Notes under the pieces: model-generated
What the model saw: the letters and a program-made list of their open reading frames with translations, nothing else
The model's database searches: none
Told to the model about the DNA's origin: nothing
In this document: one piece after another, positions 7,729 through 16,200 of the stretch
Numbering within the stretch: the stretch's first letter is position 1
Layout: each line of letters starts with the position of its first letter
Origin: CAYSZB01 sp964435475
Lineage (GTDB): Bacteria > Chloroflexota > Anaerolineae > Anaerolineales > Anaerolineaceae
DNA: 31,641 nt
Assembly (NCBI GenBank): GCA_964435475.1
Contig: CAYSZB010000024.1
Location: 1 to 31,641 of the forward strand
Reading direction: 5' to 3'
Position numbers and translations under genes: made by a program

Positions 7729-8954
7729 ATCCATCGATCAAGCGATCATCGAATAAAATTGGCCGCCAGTTAAGGTTACCTTTTGATGTGCCATTGTTGC
7801 TGATTTTGACCGTCCTGGTCATTTTCGGCTTACTGATGGTCTATTCAGCCAGTTGGGATGCCTCACTGCTTATCAAGAGACCTTCCACATACCTTTTCTG
7901 GCGCCAGGTGATTTGGATAGCGGTTGGTTTGGCTGGGGCATTTGTCATCAGCTTGATTGACTATCACTGGTATGAGAAATTCCTGGTGATAATCATCATC
8001 TTGATCGTCCTGATTCTTTTTGCTGTGTTGATCATCAATGATGTACGCTTTAATTCCTCGCGAACTTTGGTCGGCGGCTCCATTCAACCTGCTGAATTGG
8101 CAAAAATGGTAATAATTTTATACCTGGCGTTTTGGCTCAGCAAACGGAAGGACAATTTGGACAGGATAAGCGTTGGTTTAATTCCACTTAGCGTTATTCT
8201 GGGCTTCATTGCTGGCTTGATCATCCTCCAGCCTGATATCAGTGCTGCTGCAACCATTGTTATCCTCGGCATCATGCTCTTTTTCCTGGCTGGTGGCGAC
8301 TGGAAGCAGATCATCTTCTTTACTGTTGTAGGTTTGATCGTTGGTAGTGTTGTTGTTGCTGCGTCAACGACTGGCAGTGCCCGTCTTGAGCAATACTTTG
8401 ACGCCTTGCGCAACCCCGCTGAAGGTTCATACCATATTCGCCGAACTTTTGAAGCTGTGATCAAAGGTGGCTTCTTTGGCGTTGGAATTGGAAAAGCAGA
8501 CACCAAGTTTACCGGGTTGCCTCTTCCGCATACCGATAGTATTTTCGCTGTCATAGCAGAAGAGACCGGCATCCTGGGTGGAATTTTCGTCCTTGCGTTA
8601 TATGCATTACTGCTTTGGAGAGGTATTGTTATTGCAAAACGGGCTCCGGATCAACTCGGATCATTACTGGCATTTGGCTTCGTCGGATGGATCGTTTTGG
8701 AAGCCTTGATGAACATTGCAGTGATTGTAGGACTGTTTCCTTTTACCGGTAATGCCCTGCCTTTTATCAGTTATGGCGGATCAAGTATGTTGACCAGCCT
8801 GGCAGCAATAGGCATTGTCATGAATGTGTCTAGACGATCCATAAATTATGAGACTTTGGAAAGGAGTTCAGCACATGCGGTTGTTGATATGCGCAGGCGG
8901 GACGGGCGGCGGGGTGTATCCCGCACTAACCGTATCCCAGGCGCTGAGGATTGA
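7707..8954 (+). CDS. ftsW: Septal peptidoglycan polymerase FtsW (SEDS family)
   Basis: FtsW polymerises glycan strands from lipid II at the septum with FtsI. The 415-residue protein has about ten membrane segments, starting with FDVPLLLILTVLVIFGLLMV (26-45). It shows QPAELAK (127-133), the extracellular loop PHTDSIFAVIAEETG containing the conserved aspartate D277, and ISYGGSSM near the last helix. The SEDS core ends around GIVMNVSRR, and a basic tail of roughly 35-40 residues follows. Most of that tail is read from DNA that also encodes the start of murG, an 80-base out-of-frame overlap. FtsW rather than RodA is inferred from the dcw position. Confidence 0.94.
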   Translation: MGERAFINPSIKRSSNKIGRQLRLPFDVPLLLILTVLVIFGLLMVYSASWDASLLIKRPSTYLFWRQVIWIAVGLAGAFVISLIDYHWYEKFLVIIIILIVLILFAVLIINDVRFNSSRTLVGGSIQPAELAKMVIILYLAFWLSKRKDNLDRISVGLIPLSVILGFIAGLIILQPDISAAATIVILGIMLFFLAGGDWKQIIFFTVVGLIVGSVVVAASTTGSARLEQYFDALRNPAEGSYHIRRTFEAVIKGGFFGVGIGKADTKFTGLPLPHTDSIFAVIAEETGILGGIFVLALYALLLWRGIVIAKRAPDQLGSLLAFGFVGWIVLEALMNIAVIVGLFPFTGNALPFISYGGSSMLTSLAAIGIVMNVSRRSINYETLERSSAHAVVDMRRRDGRRGVSRTNRIPGAED

Positions 8955-9945
8955 ACGTCAAGACCTCCTTTGGGTCGGTGGTCAGGGTGGGATGGAAGAG
9001 GCTCTCGTTAAACGGGAAGATCTTTCTTACAGAAACATCCCTGCTGCCGGGGTCCATGGTGTTGGTATCAAGAAACTGCCGGGAAACTTGCTGAAACTTT
9101 TTAAAGGATACTTTGCGTCGAGGAAGATTTTAAATGAATTCAAACCGGATGTTTTGTTCTTTACAGGAGGGTACGTTGGAATACCCATGGTTTTGGCAGG
9201 ATTTAGGAAGCCAACCATATTGTATGTTCCTGATATTGAACCGTCCCTGGCGCTTAAATTCCTGGCACATTTTGCAAGGAAGATCGCATTGACAACAGAG
9301 AATTCGCGTGAGTTTTTTTCACGCAAGGAGAAATTGACAGTGACTGGGTACCCGATCAGGCAAGGATTAACAAAATGGACCAAGAAAGAAGGGCGTGCCT
9401 ATTTCAACATAACAGGTGATCGCCCGGTGATCTTGTTCATGGGTGGGAGCAAAGGTTCTCGTTCGATCAACAACGCAGTTGTAGCTAACCTGCCTGAGTT
9501 GTTGAAGAAATACCAGGTGATACACATCACTGGGCACCTGGATTGGGACATGATCCAGCCAAAAACTGCTGATGCAGGACCAAATTACCACGCCTTTCCA
9601 TACCTCCATGAGATGGGTGCAGCTTTGGCATCCGCTGACCTGGTTGTATCCCGTGCTGGAGCTTCTATATTAGGCGAATACCCCATGTTTGAACTTCCTG
9701 CGATTTTGGTTCCTTACCCATATGCCTGGCGCTACCAGAAAGTCAACGCGGAATTTCTGGTTGAACACCAGGCAGCCATCATGCTCCTTGATGAAACCCT
9801 GAATAGCACATTATTAAGAACGATCGACCAGTTAATGCAAGATAAAAATCAGCTCAATCGGATGCGCAAAGCGATGGCATCCCTGGCTCGACCAGAGGCA
9901 GCGATGCTTATTGCAGAATTGATCAACGAGGTCGCAGAGGTCTGA
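8875..9945 (+). CDS. murG: Lipid II-forming GlcNAc transferase MurG (divergent)
   Basis: MurG adds GlcNAc from UDP-GlcNAc to lipid I at the inner membrane face, forming lipid II. The 356-residue protein keeps glycine-loop 1 (AGGTGG, 7-12), loop 2 (GGSKGSRSINN, 190-200) and the donor site SRAGASILGE (259-268), then LVPYPYAWRYQKVNAE. Two acceptor-side features differ. The usual histidine after GGTGG is glycine (G13), and the usual HEQN-type motif reads VPDIEP (118-123). ATG 8875 is supported by GGAAAGGAG at 8858-8866. An in-frame ATG at 8848 lacks a site. It overlaps ftsW by 80 bases. Confidence 0.9.
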   Translation: MRLLICAGGTGGGVYPALTVSQALRIERQDLLWVGGQGGMEEALVKREDLSYRNIPAAGVHGVGIKKLPGNLLKLFKGYFASRKILNEFKPDVLFFTGGYVGIPMVLAGFRKPTILYVPDIEPSLALKFLAHFARKIALTTENSREFFSRKEKLTVTGYPIRQGLTKWTKKEGRAYFNITGDRPVILFMGGSKGSRSINNAVVANLPELLKKYQVIHITGHLDWDMIQPKTADAGPNYHAFPYLHEMGAALASADLVVSRAGASILGEYPMFELPAILVPYPYAWRYQKVNAEFLVEHQAAIMLLDETLNSTLLRTIDQLMQDKNQLNRMRKAMASLARPEAAMLIAELINEVAEV

Positions 9946-9966
9946 GAGGAATTGGAGCGATAAATT

Positions 9967-10488
9967 ATGATCAGTTTACCTGTTTTCTTCTGGATTTTTG
10001 TAGTGCTATTTGCCATCATCGGTGCCATACGTGGTTGGGCAAAGGAAATTATGGTCACCTTTTCAGGAATAGTGGCAATTTTTATCATTGCTGTCTTGCT
10101 TCCGTTGATCAATAAGTCCCTCTCTGCCAGTTCTCTCTTTTGGGCACAAATGATCATCTTCATGGCAGTCATCTTCTTCGGTTACCAGACCCCAAATTTT
10201 CGCCGCCTGGCAGAATCAGGTCGTTTTGTCAGGGATACCCTCAGGGATTCTGTTTTCGGTGTCATGCTGGGCGCGATCAATGGCTATATGATAGTTGGAT
10301 CGCTTTGGTATTACCTTGATAAAGCTGGTTACCCCTTGACTTTTATCACTGCACCAGACGCTGCATCATCGGTCGGCGTTGCTGCAGCAAATATCTTGAA
10401 GGTCGTTGCCCCTGTATTGTTGGGGGGTAACGTCATCTTCTTTGCCGTTGGGATCGCATTTGTAATTGTTTTGGTGATGTTTATTTGA
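9967..10488 (+). CDS. CvpA-like integral membrane protein
   Basis: This 173-residue protein has about four hydrophobic segments (roughly 3-25, 32-49, 57-72 and 142-173, with another possible around 96-114). Near the N-terminus the string GAIRGWAKEI resembles the G-x-x-R-G motif of CvpA-family proteins, which are linked to colicin V export and, in several bacteria, to envelope integrity. The function here is not known. It lies between murG and murC, with a TTGGAG site before its ATG and a one-base overlap with murC, so it is probably made together with the cell wall enzymes. The family call is moderate because the match is short. Confidence 0.6.
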   Translation: MISLPVFFWIFVVLFAIIGAIRGWAKEIMVTFSGIVAIFIIAVLLPLINKSLSASSLFWAQMIIFMAVIFFGYQTPNFRRLAESGRFVRDTLRDSVFGVMLGAINGYMIVGSLWYYLDKAGYPLTFITAPDAASSVGVAAANILKVVAPVLLGGNVIFFAVGIAFVIVLVMFI

Positions 10489-11870
10489 TGAGACACGTTC
10501 ATTTTATCGGGATAGGTGGCACAGGTTTATCAGCCATAGCGCGTATTCTCGTTCAACGGGGATATGAAGTGAGTGGTTCTGATAACTTTGCTTCCGTCTA
10601 TTTTAACGATATCGCCAGGGATGGCGCAAAAACCTTCCTTGGCCATCACCCTGATAATGTAAGGGGTGCCGATGTCGTTGTGCGCTCATCCGCCATCAAA
10701 GACGATAACCCGGAAGTCATTTCCGCCATTCAACTGGGTATTCCGGTCTTAAAAAGGTCCGATTTCCTTCCCATGTTATTGAAAAGCAGTGACACAATAG
10801 CCATTGCCGGTTCGCATGGCAAAACCACGACCACTTCGATGATACTTTTCATGCTCCATGAGATCGGGGCGGATCCCTCGTTCATTTCAGGAGCCATAGT
10901 AAAACAGCTGGCAACAAATGCCCACGCAGGTTCATCTGACCTCTTTGTCATTGAAGCCGATGAGTATGATTACATGTTCCTTGGGTTAAATCCATTGATC
11001 AGCGTCATCACCAACATCGAACATGACCACCCTGATTGTTTCCCCACCCCGGAAGCATACATGGAGGCATTTGTCCAATTCTTATCTCGCCAGCGTCCCA
11101 ACGGGACAGCCTTTTTATGTGTCGATGATCCAGGTGTTCGCCAACTTCTGACTCGGGATGCAGTCACACTCGTGAATTTCAAGACTTACGGATTAAAAAG
11201 CAATGCAGACTACCTCGCCTCAGGGTTGAAATTGAACCCGGCTGGATGCTTCAACTTTGACTTTGTTCTGAATTCAGGAAAAGGAGCGCCAAATAATTTA
11301 GGAAATTGCCGGCTCCTTGTTCCGGGAGAACACAATGTCCAGAATGCCCTTGCGGCTTTGGCAGTGATTCATACCCTGGGCTTTCCTTTGTCTGAAGCAC
11401 TCAATGCACTTTCTCGTTTTCAAGGCGCTGATCGCAGGTTTGATATTTGCGATCCAGTGGCAGGAATCACGATAGTAAATGACTATGCGCATCATCCTAC
11501 CCAGATTGACCACACCATCGCTGCTGCCCGTACGCGTTTCCCGGGTGCACCGATTTGGGTTGTCTGGGAGCCACATACCTATACCCGCACCGCCGCCCTT
11601 GAAAAGGATTTCTGCACTTCCCTTTCGCGCGCAGACCACGTTATCATCACCAGGATCTATCCTGCCCGCGAAAAGGATAATGGCTACACCCCACTTGGTA
11701 TTGTTGATGCCTTGGGTTCAAAGAAAGCCTGTTACATTCCCGACTTTGATCAGGTCGCAGGATACCTGGTTAGGAATCTTGCCGAAAATGATGTCCTTCT
11801 GGTGTTATCAGCCGGGAACGCACCTGCCATCAGCCAAAAAACATTGGCCTTGTTAAAAGACAGGCTTTAG
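10488..11870 (+). CDS. murC: UDP-MurNAc--L-alanine ligase MurC
   Basis: MurC attaches L-alanine to UDP-MurNAc with ATP, the first peptide step. The 460-residue protein has the N-terminal GIGGTGLSAIARIL (8-21), the ATP loop AGSHGKTTTTS (107-117), EADEYDYMFL, NIEHDHPDCF in the central domain and NDYAHHPTQI in the C-terminal domain, the last being typical of MurC. I chose ATG 10488, which overlaps the previous TGA by one base. A TTG directly before it (10485) would add one residue. murB follows after 12 bases, as in many dcw clusters. Confidence 0.96.
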   Translation: MRHVHFIGIGGTGLSAIARILVQRGYEVSGSDNFASVYFNDIARDGAKTFLGHHPDNVRGADVVVRSSAIKDDNPEVISAIQLGIPVLKRSDFLPMLLKSSDTIAIAGSHGKTTTTSMILFMLHEIGADPSFISGAIVKQLATNAHAGSSDLFVIEADEYDYMFLGLNPLISVITNIEHDHPDCFPTPEAYMEAFVQFLSRQRPNGTAFLCVDDPGVRQLLTRDAVTLVNFKTYGLKSNADYLASGLKLNPAGCFNFDFVLNSGKGAPNNLGNCRLLVPGEHNVQNALAALAVIHTLGFPLSEALNALSRFQGADRRFDICDPVAGITIVNDYAHHPTQIDHTIAAARTRFPGAPIWVVWEPHTYTRTAALEKDFCTSLSRADHVIITRIYPAREKDNGYTPLGIVDALGSKKACYIPDFDQVAGYLVRNLAENDVLLVLSAGNAPAISQKTLALLKDRL

Positions 11871-11882
11871 AAGAGACGATTG

Positions 11883-12812
11883 ATGATTAACGAGAACTTG
11901 TTTGAAGTAAAGAAGATACTTGGAGAAAAACTCCAGGAAAATGTCCGCATGGCAAACTACACCACCATTCGCGTTGGTGGTCCTGCCCTGGGTTTTTTAC
12001 CTGCCAACACTTTGGATGAACTCACCCAGGCTGCCAATGTGCTGTGGCAAAACCAGGTTCCATTTAAGGTCATCGGTAGTGGATCTAATTTTCTGGTCAG
12101 CGATAAGGGTTACAACGGTATCATCTTGCTCAATCGTGCCCATAATATCAGGATCCAATCCAACGAATCTCCTTTTACAGTTGATGCTGAATCTGGGGCT
12201 ATTTTTGGAACTCTTGCCCGTCAGTCCGCTATTCGTGGTTTATCCGGTATGGAATGGGCAAACAGTATTCCAGGAACAGTCGGCGGTGCGATTTACGGCA
12301 ATGCCGGTGCGCATGGCTCTGACATCTCGTGTAATTTGATAATGGCAACAATCTTGCACCCAATCAATGGAAAGGAGAATTGGCCTTTAGAAAAACTACA
12401 GTATCAATATCGAAGCAGCGTGTTAAAAAGGGAAAAACTGGATGCGGTCATCTTATCGGGATTATTTGGCGTCGAACAAAGTTCCAGGCAGGAAGCACAG
12501 GCCAGGATTTTGTCATATTCCGAAAAGAGGAAGAAGACCCAACCGGAAGGTGCTTCATTTGGTTCAACCTTCCGCAATCCTGTCGGTGATCACGCAGGTC
12601 GGTTAATTGAAGCTGTAGGGCTCAAAGGACATCAGATTGGACATGCTATGATCAGCCAGGTTCACGCAAATTTCATCATTAACAGTGGTGGTGCCAGGGC
12701 TGCAGATATTTATAGCTTGATTTGCTTGGCAAAAAATGAAGTGAAGAACAGGTTCGGGGTCGAACTGGTTCTTGAGATCGAATTATTAGGTGATTTCGAA
12801 GATGAAAAATAA
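11883..12812 (+). CDS. murB: UDP-N-acetylenolpyruvoylglucosamine reductase MurB
   Basis: MurB reduces UDP-GlcNAc-enolpyruvate to UDP-MurNAc using FAD and NADPH. The 309-residue protein shows TTIRVGGPA (27-35), the FAD-binding GSGSNFLVSDKG (65-76), SIPGTVGGAIYGNAGAHG (128-145), YRSS (176-179) and GASFGSTFRNP (223-233), which carries the catalytic serine S228. The C-terminal GLKGHQIGHAMISQVHANFI (247-266) fits the shorter type II MurB group. ATG 11883 follows AAGAGA weakly, and a TTG one codon earlier is possible. It overlaps ddl by 11 bases. Confidence 0.95.
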   Translation: MINENLFEVKKILGEKLQENVRMANYTTIRVGGPALGFLPANTLDELTQAANVLWQNQVPFKVIGSGSNFLVSDKGYNGIILLNRAHNIRIQSNESPFTVDAESGAIFGTLARQSAIRGLSGMEWANSIPGTVGGAIYGNAGAHGSDISCNLIMATILHPINGKENWPLEKLQYQYRSSVLKREKLDAVILSGLFGVEQSSRQEAQARILSYSEKRKKTQPEGASFGSTFRNPVGDHAGRLIEAVGLKGHQIGHAMISQVHANFIINSGGARAADIYSLICLAKNEVKNRFGVELVLEIELLGDFEDEK

Positions 12813-13902
12813 ACTCAACCTGGCTCTGATTTTTGGAGGTCGCTCTGGTGAACATGAGGTTTCGCTTATGTCAGCCAGTTCTGTCCTTGCAATTCTCGAT
12901 ACCCGGAAATACAACATCTACCAGGTGGGTATAACACGCCAGGGTAAATGGTTCTATGGGACAAATGCCCTGGAAGCCTTTAAAAAGAATGACTTGTCAA
13001 CCCTTAACCAGTCCCTGTTCACGCCTGAACCGGGAGAACCGTTTTTGTACATCGTAAACAACGGTCAATTACAGCCTTTGGCACGGATCGATGTGGTATT
13101 ACCGATATTACATGGCAGTTACGGCGAAGACGGCACCCTTCAGGGTCTTCTTGAGTTGATCGATGTGGCTTATGTTGGTGCTGGCGTAAGCGGATCTGCT
13201 GTTGGCATGGATAAAGGTATCTTCAAACATGTCATGCAAGCCATGGGTATACCGACACTACCCTTTACGGTTATGCAACGTGAACATATTCTTACTAACC
13301 TGCCCACCATGATCGCTCAAGCAGAATCAGTTGCCCCCTACCCACTTTTCACAAAACCTGCGAACCTCGGTTCTTCGGTTGGCATCCTTAAATGCCGCAA
13401 CCGGAGTGAACTGCAGGAAGGCTTGCTGGAAGCTGCCAGGTTCGATAGAAGAGTGGTTATTGAAAAAGGAGTTTCAGCCCGCGAGATTGAGATAAGTGTC
13501 CTCGGGAATGAAGACCCCATCGCCTCCCTTCCAGGTGAGGTTATCCCCAAAGATTCCTTTTACACATACGAAGATAAGTATGTTCATGGGGTTGCTGAGT
13601 TGATCATCCCTGCCCAACTGAGCCCGGTGGTGATCGGCGAGATCCAGAAGTTCGCAGTAATGGCTTATAAGGCAGTAGATTGCGCGGGAATGGCGCGGGT
13701 GGACTTCTTTATTGACAAAGAAACCGGCAAACTTTATCTAAATGAGCTAAACACAATTCCAGGGTTCACCAGCATCAGTATGTATCCCAAACTTTGGGAG
13801 GCATCTGGTATCACATATGCTGAATTGATCGAAAAGTTGATCGAACTGGCTTTTATGAGAAAACAACAGCGAAATGCAACCATCAGGGAGTATAAGGCAT
13901 AA
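12802..13902 (+). CDS. ddl: D-alanine--D-alanine ligase
   Basis: Ddl joins two D-alanines with ATP, feeding MurF. The 366-residue ATP-grasp protein shows FGGRSGEHEVSLMSA (11-25), LHGSYGEDGTLQG (103-115), VGAGVSGSAVGMDK (125-138), FTKPANLGSSVGI (183-195), a tyrosine-bearing omega-loop YTYEDKY (254-260) and NELNTIPGFTS (314-324). The tyrosine loop is the form found in D-Ala-D-Ala rather than D-Ala-D-lactate ligases. ATG 12802 has AGGTGA eight bases upstream, inside the end of murB. An in-frame ATG at 12790 lacks such a site. Confidence 0.95.
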   Translation: MKNKLNLALIFGGRSGEHEVSLMSASSVLAILDTRKYNIYQVGITRQGKWFYGTNALEAFKKNDLSTLNQSLFTPEPGEPFLYIVNNGQLQPLARIDVVLPILHGSYGEDGTLQGLLELIDVAYVGAGVSGSAVGMDKGIFKHVMQAMGIPTLPFTVMQREHILTNLPTMIAQAESVAPYPLFTKPANLGSSVGILKCRNRSELQEGLLEAARFDRRVVIEKGVSAREIEISVLGNEDPIASLPGEVIPKDSFYTYEDKYVHGVAELIIPAQLSPVVIGEIQKFAVMAYKAVDCAGMARVDFFIDKETGKLYLNELNTIPGFTSISMYPKLWEASGITYAELIEKLIELAFMRKQQRNATIREYKA

Positions 13903-13903
13903 C

Positions 13904-14923
13904 ATGTCTCCTTCAACTTCTAAACAAACCAGGTCTGAGCAAATTCGCTCTCGTCGGCAGGATCAAAATGCACCGAAGAAAGCACTGAAAAAACAGCCGC
14001 CAATGCCTGTGAAACAAGCCCCCACTACCAGGGTGACAACCCGTCGGACTTCAAGTGGCTACTCAAATGCAACATCAAGTCAGAAGCAGGCCAATCGCCG
14101 CAAGGTATATGTCCCCTTGAAGACGCCTGGTGCAGAAATCAGTTTGCCTGCAATGCCCAACATCCAGGTTGGTTGGCGTTTGGCATCCTTCCTCATATTT
14201 GCAGTATCACTGTTCGCTTTGATCAGCCTCAAAAACATGTCATTCTTTAGGATCAGTCAGGTGGACCTGGTTGGCGCTACACGCTTACCCGCAGATGAGG
14301 TGATCGGTAAGATTGCCATAAGTGATCTATCCATTGTGGATGTGTTGCCGGGCGATATTGAGAACCAGGTGCTATCTGCATTTCCAGAGATTAAGAGCGC
14401 TGAAGTAACCATTGGTCTGCCAGCCGTGGTTTCGGTAAAAGTGACCGAACGCATACCTGCTGTTTTATGGGATATGGAAGATGAAGATGAATTTTGGATC
14501 GATGAAGCTGGCTTTAGTTTCCCGATGCGTGGTGAGGCAACTTTACCAGTCTATGTAAAGGCAAATAACTTCCCTCCTTCCCCCCTGGGTGATTCCGATG
14601 AGGAAATTGCAGCTACTGACCCCATTGTTAATAGCACGGTAGCTGAGAGGAAACCGGATGTTGATCCCGGTTTTGTTGGGGCGATTCTGAGCCTGAATAC
14701 TATGCTTCCTGAGGGGTGCACATTACTTTACGATTCTGAGTATGGATTGGGCTGGCAGGACCCCCGTGGTTGGCTGGTCTACTTTGGTACAAATACTGCA
14801 CACATTGATCAAAAGCTTGCACAATATGCAAAAATTATTGAAGAAATACAAGCACGTAACATTCAACCGGCTCTGATCAGCCTTGAATTTTTACGGGCAC
14901 CTTTTTATCGCCTGGAGAACTGA
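13904..14923 (+). CDS. ftsQ: FtsQ/DivIB-type division protein
   Basis: FtsQ is a bitopic membrane protein that scaffolds FtsB and FtsL at the septum. The 339-residue protein has a long, basic, Ser/Thr/Gln-rich cytoplasmic tail (1-88), one membrane segment (about 91-109), then a POTRA-like region (about 113-180: FRISQVDLVGATRLPADEV with later VSVKVTERIPAVLW) and a DivIB/FtsQ beta-domain. The tail is longer than in E. coli FtsQ. It is the expected gene between ddl and ftsA, with single-base gaps on both sides. The ATG is preceded by AAGG six bases upstream. Confidence 0.88.
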   Translation: MSPSTSKQTRSEQIRSRRQDQNAPKKALKKQPPMPVKQAPTTRVTTRRTSSGYSNATSSQKQANRRKVYVPLKTPGAEISLPAMPNIQVGWRLASFLIFAVSLFALISLKNMSFFRISQVDLVGATRLPADEVIGKIAISDLSIVDVLPGDIENQVLSAFPEIKSAEVTIGLPAVVSVKVTERIPAVLWDMEDEDEFWIDEAGFSFPMRGEATLPVYVKANNFPPSPLGDSDEEIAATDPIVNSTVAERKPDVDPGFVGAILSLNTMLPEGCTLLYDSEYGLGWQDPRGWLVYFGTNTAHIDQKLAQYAKIIEEIQARNIQPALISLEFLRAPFYRLEN

Positions 14924-14924
14924 T

Positions 14925-16160
14925 ATGGATGAACCAATTGTAGTAGGAATAGATGTAGGAACAACAAAAATTTGTACACTTGTTGCAAGGGTTGAAAATG
15001 GCAGCAATCTTCGCATCCTTGGGGTTGGTATTGAACCATCCCATGGAATTCGCAAAGGTACGGTAATTGATATCAATGCGACTTCTGAAGCCATTGCCAG
15101 ATCGATCGAGAAAGCAGAAAGGACCTCTGGATTTGAGATCAACAGCGCCCTGGTCAGCCTGGCTGGATCCCACGTATCCTCATTGAACAGTAGGGGTGTG
15201 GTTGGCATTTCTGGCCGGGTGATCGATAATTCGGATATTGACCGGGCGTTGGAATCTGCCCAGGCGGTCGCCATACCCCACAATCGTGAAGTGATCCATG
15301 TCATTCAACGGGGATTCATCATCGATGGTCAGGATGGTATTCGACAGCCTGTGGGAATGCATGGCTATCGCCTTGAAGTGGAAGCCCACATTATCACTGC
15401 ATCCGCATCAACCGTTGAAAACCTGCGCCAGTGTGTCGCCAATGCAGGCATAGAGGTCTCACAATTTGTCCTCAATCCACTTGCATCCGGCGAGATCGTA
15501 CTGACCGAGAATGAGCGGGACATTGGCGTTGCAGTGGTGGATATGGGTGGTGGCACGACCAACATGGCAATCTACATCAATGGCGATGTCTGGCATACCA
15601 ATATTCTGCCGGTCGGTGGAAACAATGTCTCCAATGACATCGCCCACGGCTTGCGATTGCCGATCGATAAGGCTGAGGAAGTGAAATTACAGCATGGCTT
15701 TGCCTCTGCAGAAAACATTAAGGACGATGAAACCTTCAATGTCGTCACCTTTGGTGCAGAGCAATCCATGAAACTCAGCCGCAAAGAGCTCTGCATGATT
15801 ATTGAAGCTCGCGTGGAAGAGATTTTGCATATGGTGCTGGATGAGATCCGCCGTTCCGGTTACGACGGTATGCTTCCTGCCGGTATCGTTCTGACAGGCG
15901 GTGGAAGCCAACTGCCAGGGATCAGGGATATGGCAAAGAAAGTATTGGGATTGCCAGTCAGAATAGCCAAACCTGAAAAGATGGTCGGTTTAACCGATCA
16001 GATCAGTTCACCAGCTTTTGCAACCAGTGTGGGTCTTTTGCAGTGGGCAATTTTAATGAGTGAAACCAATCCTGCGGTTCCTGAGAGAAATCGTAGGACG
16101 AAATCAGTGAATTTCAACTGGGAAGCTATTAAAGAGTTTCTTAAAAAGTTGATACCATAA
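14925..16160 (+). CDS. ftsA: Cell division protein FtsA
   Basis: FtsA is an actin-like ATPase that tethers FtsZ to the membrane. The 411-residue protein shows the phosphate-1 motif GIDVGTTKICTLVA (8-21), a 1C subdomain (about 84-160), the phosphate-2 motif VVDMGGGTTNMAIY (204-217), VLTGGGSQLPG near the adenosine site, and a C-terminal amphipathic helix NWEAIKEFLKKLIP (398-411), the membrane-targeting sequence. ATG 14925 has GGAG eight bases upstream, overlapping the ftsQ end. A 40-base gap then leads to ftsZ. Confidence 0.97.
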   Translation: MDEPIVVGIDVGTTKICTLVARVENGSNLRILGVGIEPSHGIRKGTVIDINATSEAIARSIEKAERTSGFEINSALVSLAGSHVSSLNSRGVVGISGRVIDNSDIDRALESAQAVAIPHNREVIHVIQRGFIIDGQDGIRQPVGMHGYRLEVEAHIITASASTVENLRQCVANAGIEVSQFVLNPLASGEIVLTENERDIGVAVVDMGGGTTNMAIYINGDVWHTNILPVGGNNVSNDIAHGLRLPIDKAEEVKLQHGFASAENIKDDETFNVVTFGAEQSMKLSRKELCMIIEARVEEILHMVLDEIRRSGYDGMLPAGIVLTGGGSQLPGIRDMAKKVLGLPVRIAKPEKMVGLTDQISSPAFATSVGLLQWAILMSETNPAVPERNRRTKSVNFNWEAIKEFLKKLIP

Positions 16161-16200
16161 AAATTATTCCATCAGGTAAAGAAAAAAAGAGGAGATTAAA

